Below are positions 5,571 through 8,327 of a stretch of 8,327 nt of DNA, piece by piece. The DNA comes from an uncultured Eubacteriales bacterium (GTDB lineage: Bacteria > Bacillota_A > Clostridia > Peptostreptococcales > Anaerovoracaceae). Made by a program: the position numbers and the translations under genes. The stretch spans positions 1-8,327 of the forward strand of contig CADATR010000071.1 of NCBI GenBank assembly GCA_902790885.1, in the 5' to 3' direction. Under the pieces are notes generated by a model. The model had not been told where the DNA came from. It worked only from the letters and a program-made list of their open reading frames with translations, and searched no databases. How positions within the stretch are numbered: the stretch's first letter is position 1; each line of letters opens with the position of its first letter.

Positions 5571-6671
5571 ATGAAAAAAGCAGTTTCTCTGATCCTCGCC
5601 GGTATGATGACAGTTTCTGCTGCCGCCACTGTCTCCGCAGCAGATGCGCATGACTACGATCTGTCCGATCAGTATGTCGCTGCCGATGAAGCAGCCGTAT
5701 ATGAAGGCGAAGAACCGTGGCCGGAGCTCACATGGAATTATGACTGCTCCACGGGCGAAACTTCCACATGGGCACAAGCCGGCTATTATTTCGCAGCGCT
5801 GATGAACGAGTCCAGCGGCGGCGCCGTCCAGGTCGAAGTTTATCCGGGCGAACAGCTGACAAACGGCGACCAGGTGGCCGGCATCCAGGCTCTGATGGAC
5901 GGCGACACGCTCCAGGTCTCCATGCATTCCAATCTGATCTATGCCAACTTCGATCCGAGATTCAACGTGGTCTCCCTCCCGTATATCTTCGAAAATTACG
6001 ATGATGTCGACGCCGTCATGAACGGCGAAGGCGGCGAAGCGCTGAAGAACGTCCTGTCCGAGTACGGCCTTGTCTGCCTCGGCATCGGCGAGAACGGCTT
6101 CCGTCAGATCACCAACTCCAAGAAGCCCATCACGACAGTCGCCGACCTGAGCGATATCAAGATGCGCATATGCTCCAACGACCTCTGCGCCGAAGTCTAC
6201 AAGGAATGGGGCTGCGACGCGTCCGTCATGAACTGGTCCGAGACCTACACAGCTCTTCAGCAGGGCACGGTCGACGGCGAGGAGAACCCGGAGACGGCGA
6301 TTGACTCCGCTTCCGTCCAGGACGTCCAGGATTACATTTCTCTGTGGAATGCATACTATGACTGCCTCTTCTTCTGCATCAACGGCAATGCTTATGACCA
6401 GCTGAACGATGAGCAGAAGGCTGTTGTCGCTGCCAACGCCGCAAAGGCCGTGGAATATCAGAAGGCCACCAACCGCGAAAAGGTCGACGCACTCGTCGCC
6501 GAATGGTCCGAGAGCGGCGTGATGCAGGTCACGAAGCTTGAAGAAATCGATTCCGCTTCCTTCAAGGATGCGGCTGCCGGCGCGGCTGACTGGTATAAAG
6601 ATTCTCTGGTATCCGGCAAGGGTATGTCCGAAGAGGATGCACAGGCCCTGATCGACGCATTCCAGAAATAA
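5571..6671 (+). CDS. dctP: TRAP transporter solute-binding receptor (DctP)
   Basis: 366 residues from ATG 5571, chosen over the longer open frame to 5376 because AAGGAGGG sits 8 nt upstream and a signal peptide follows at once (MKKAVSLILAGMM, cut likely after VSA at residue 23). Residues 24-52 are an acidic spacer. The DctP fold begins at LTWNYDCST (53-61); further landmarks are QVEVYPGEQLTNGDQ (87-101), SLPYIFENYDDV (135-146), DLSDIKMRI (192-200) and YTALQQGTVDGEENP (226-240). Arg199 matches the conserved arginine that clamps the substrate carboxylate. There is no lipobox cysteine, although Gram-positive receptors are normally lipid-anchored. Seven cysteines (59, 169, 201, 206, 215, 265, 269) remain in the mature chain, unusually many. 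The substrate is an organic or sugar acid; a uronate is a guess from the nearby uxuA. Confidence 0.93.
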   Translation: MKKAVSLILAGMMTVSAAATVSAADAHDYDLSDQYVAADEAAVYEGEEPWPELTWNYDCSTGETSTWAQAGYYFAALMNESSGGAVQVEVYPGEQLTNGDQVAGIQALMDGDTLQVSMHSNLIYANFDPRFNVVSLPYIFENYDDVDAVMNGEGGEALKNVLSEYGLVCLGIGENGFRQITNSKKPITTVADLSDIKMRICSNDLCAEVYKEWGCDASVMNWSETYTALQQGTVDGEENPETAIDSASVQDVQDYISLWNAYYDCLFFCINGNAYDQLNDEQKAVVAANAAKAVEYQKATNREKVDALVAEWSESGVMQVTKLEEIDSASFKDAAAGAADWYKDSLVSGKGMSEEDAQALIDAFQK

Positions 6672-6711
6672 ATACGTAACGCACCCGGATCGTATTTCTC
6701 ACAGTGTTTTT

Positions 6712-6745
6712 AAGCCCCCGCCGGTGTCAAAGGCGGGGGCTTTTA
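6712..6745 (+). terminator. Rho-independent terminator of the TRAP operon
   Basis: An 11-bp stem (AAGCCCCCGCC 6712-6722 with GGCGGGGGCTT 6732-6742), a 9-nt loop and a short T-tail. It lies 40 nt past the dctP stop and separates the operon from the exporter cluster. Confidence 0.9.
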
Positions 6746-6758
6746 TCTCAGCGGGAAA

Positions 6759-6772
6759 ACTCGCAGGCGAGT
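6759..6772. promoter_or_regulatory. 14-bp palindrome upstream of the LysE-type gene
   Basis: ACTCGCAGGCGAGT is a near-perfect inverted repeat, 15 nt before the ATG at 6788. It could be an operator or a small leader hairpin. The -35/-10 elements of this cluster are not clear, so the role is open. Confidence 0.3.
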
Positions 6773-6787
6773 CCTGATTGAAAGAAT

Positions 6788-7381
6788 ATGAGAACTGATT
6801 TATACTTGTCTTTTATTGCATATGCATGCGCGACTACGTTTCTGCCCGGTCCCAACAACGTCCTGCTGCTCTCACAGGCCGGCCGTTACGGAATCCGCAA
6901 GGTCCGCCCCCTGCTTTTCGGAATCTGGTGCGGGCTTCTGACCGTCATGCTGATCGCAGGTTTCTTTTTGAATGCGCTCGGCACCTTCGTGCCGAAAATC
7001 GCCGACTATTTCAAGTTTGTCGGAGCCGCCTATATCCTGTATCTGGCCTGGAAGACCCTCACCAGAGGCTCGGTCAGTACCGGAGATGACCCCAAGGATG
7101 TGCCGCTGACTTTCGTCAACGGATTTCTTCTCCAGTTTCTGAATGTCAAGGTCATCATGCTGGGGCTGGCGTCTTATCCGGGCTATTTCCTGCCGATGGG
7201 ACATTCGCCAGCCATCGTGCTGCTGTTTGCCGTGACCATGACGGCCTGCTGCGGAACGGGAAATCTGATCTGGACAGTGCTCGGGGGCTTCCTGACGCCG
7301 ATTTATAACCGTTTCTACAAAATCATCAATGCCGTGATGGCGCTTATGCTCGTCTGGTGCGCGGTGAAAATCATAAGGTGA
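6788..7381 (+). CDS. LysE/RhtB-family exporter
   Basis: 197 residues, typical for the family, with about six membrane segments. The N-terminal PGPNNVLLLSQAGRYG (20-35) is the family signature; GAAYILYLAWKTL (79-91) is the conserved end of helix 3, and FVNGFLLQFLNVK (109-121) matches the F..G...Q.LNPK motif with Val in place of Pro. LysE/RhtB proteins export amino acids such as lysine, homoserine, threonine or leucine from the cytoplasm, usually by proton exchange; the specific substrate cannot be told. The ribosome site is weak (GAAAG just before ATG). The gene leads a tight cluster: the DMT gene starts 3 nt after its stop, and the stop overlaps that gene's AAGGTGA site. It is separated from dctP by a strong terminator, so it belongs to another unit. 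Confidence 0.88.
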   Translation: MRTDLYLSFIAYACATTFLPGPNNVLLLSQAGRYGIRKVRPLLFGIWCGLLTVMLIAGFFLNALGTFVPKIADYFKFVGAAYILYLAWKTLTRGSVSTGDDPKDVPLTFVNGFLLQFLNVKVIMLGLASYPGYFLPMGHSPAIVLLFAVTMTACCGTGNLIWTVLGGFLTPIYNRFYKIINAVMALMLVWCAVKIIR

Positions 7382-7384
7382 CAC

Positions 7385-8311
7385 ATGAACAGACATTCCT
7401 CATCCCTGACCGGATATCTGGCTGCGGCTTTTTGTATCTGCGTCTGGGGAACGACCTACATTTCCTCAAAAATCCTGCTGCGGGTGATCACGCCCGTGGA
7501 GCTGCTCCTCATCCGCTTCGTGATCGGCTATCTCGTTCTCTGGATCATACAGCCGAAGCGTCTCCGGACAGAGAGTCTCCGGGATGAGGTCCGGATCGCC
7601 GCCTGCGGGCTCACCGGCATTACATTGTATTATCTGCTGGAGAATGTCGCCCTGACCTTCACCCAGGCGTCCAATGTAGGCGTCATCATCGCTGCCGCGC
7701 CGTTTTTCACGGCCCTTCTGTCCATGCTGTTCGGCGACAAAAAGCGGCAGCCTCCGCGCTTTTATGCGGGCTTCGTCATCGCGATGGCCGGGATCTGTCT
7801 TCTATCGTTTGGCGGCGCGGCTGTTTCCTTCCATCTGAAGGGAGATTTTCTGGGCTTTCTGGCAGCCGTCATGTGGGCGCTGTATTCCATCCTCTGCAGA
7901 AAGGTCTATGCGAAGGGATACCCAGTCATTCCCACAACCAGAAGAATGTTCTTCTACGGGATCCTGTTTATGATTGTACCGGTCCTCACCATGGGCTTTC
8001 ACCCGGCTCCCTCGGAGCTTCTGCGCCCGGTCGCGGCTGCAAACCTGCTCTTTCTCGGAGTCGTCGGCTGTGCGGTGTGCTTCATCGCCTGGAACTACGC
8101 GGTCCGTGTCATCGGCGCCGTGAAAACGAGCATTTTCATTTACCTGACGCCGGTCGTCACCGTCATTTCCTCCGTGCTTCTGCTGGATGAAATCATCACA
8201 GTGCCCGCCGCGGCGGGGATCGTCATGACACTGGCCGGACTCCTCATGTCGTCGGATCTGGCACTTCCGGCTGTCAAAAAAAGAAAAGGAGGGCTGCTCC
8301 ATGAATCTTGA
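7385..8311 (+). CDS. EamA/DMT-superfamily transporter
   Basis: 308 residues, the usual size for a two-domain EamA protein with ten membrane helices. The first half shows VWGTTYISSKIL (20-31) at helix 1, RFVIGYLVLW (44-53), YYLLENVALTFTQAS (82-96) and a helix 4 rich in Ala. The second half repeats the pattern: GDFLGFLAAVMWALYSIL (153-170), FIAWNYAVRVIGAVKTSI (233-250), YLTPVVTVISSVLLLDE (253-269) and a last helix ending near 290. EamA proteins move metabolites, often amino acids, across the inner membrane. Together with the LysE-type gene it suggests an export function, but direction and substrate are not visible. The basic tail VKKRKGG is cytoplasmic. The 3' end encodes the AAAGGAGG site of the next gene, with an 11-nt overlap. 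Confidence 0.92.
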   Translation: MNRHSSSLTGYLAAAFCICVWGTTYISSKILLRVITPVELLLIRFVIGYLVLWIIQPKRLRTESLRDEVRIAACGLTGITLYYLLENVALTFTQASNVGVIIAAAPFFTALLSMLFGDKKRQPPRFYAGFVIAMAGICLLSFGGAAVSFHLKGDFLGFLAAVMWALYSILCRKVYAKGYPVIPTTRRMFFYGILFMIVPVLTMGFHPAPSELLRPVAAANLLFLGVVGCAVCFIAWNYAVRVIGAVKTSIFIYLTPVVTVISSVLLLDEIITVPAAAGIVMTLAGLLMSSDLALPAVKKRKGGLLHES

Positions 8312-8327
8312 TGAAATTCTGAAATCA
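8301..8327 (+). CDS. Start of an unidentified downstream gene (partial)
   Basis: ATG 8301 begins MNLDEILKS and runs off the window. AAAGGAGG (8286-8293, spacing about 7-8 nt) is an excellent ribosome site. The start overlaps the end of the DMT gene by 11 nt in another frame, so the two are likely translationally coupled. Nine residues are too few to name a product. Confidence 0.7.

Overview
The window looks like the chromosome of a Gram-positive gut Clostridia member, probably Lachnospiraceae-like. The reasons are strong AAGGAGG-type ribosome sites, a TTGACG-N17-TATAAT promoter, GC-rich coding with many GTC/ATC/GCC codons, a small conserved clostridial protein at 2078, and a Ser/Glu/Ala-rich secreted protein with a cystatin-like tail. 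The lineage is inferred from style and remembered families, not from a search.

Layout. 1-124 is the 3' end of a probable mannonate dehydratase (uxuA). 125-2077 is an AT-rich stretch unlike the rest. It holds a decayed minus-strand MFS transporter (182-1282, several frameshifts), a long hairpin at its 3' end, and about 800 bp with no intact gene and at most a faint transporter-like remnant. 2078-2311 is a 77-aa conserved protein with its own promoter and terminator. 2391-2646 is a tandem array of four 39-bp hairpins at an exact 64-bp period. 2700-3266 encodes a secreted protein with a low-complexity linker and cystatin-like tail; its last codons start a 37-bp repeat series that runs into a terminator.

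3393-6745 is a complete tripartite TRAP transporter operon: promoter, dctQ (small membrane subunit), dctM (large membrane subunit), a 266-bp gap with inverted repeats, dctP (extracellular solute receptor), and a strong terminator. DctP captures a carboxylate-bearing solute outside the cell and delivers it to the QM permease, which imports it with Na+. A nearby uxuA makes a uronate or other sugar acid a reasonable guess, but uxuA lies over 3 kb away across unrelated DNA.

6788-8327 is a tight cluster: a LysE/RhtB-type exporter, an EamA/DMT-type transporter 3 nt later, and the first nine codons of a third gene that overlaps the DMT gene by 11 nt.

The most unusual item is the 64-bp hairpin array. 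Its substitutions keep a 13-bp stem, apart from one mismatch, and do so through G-U wobble pairs that work only in plus-strand RNA. The second is a TRAP receptor with an ordinary secretory signal and no lipobox cysteine, which is odd for a cell that appears to lack an outer membrane. No CRISPR array, insertion sequence, rRNA or tRNA gene was seen.
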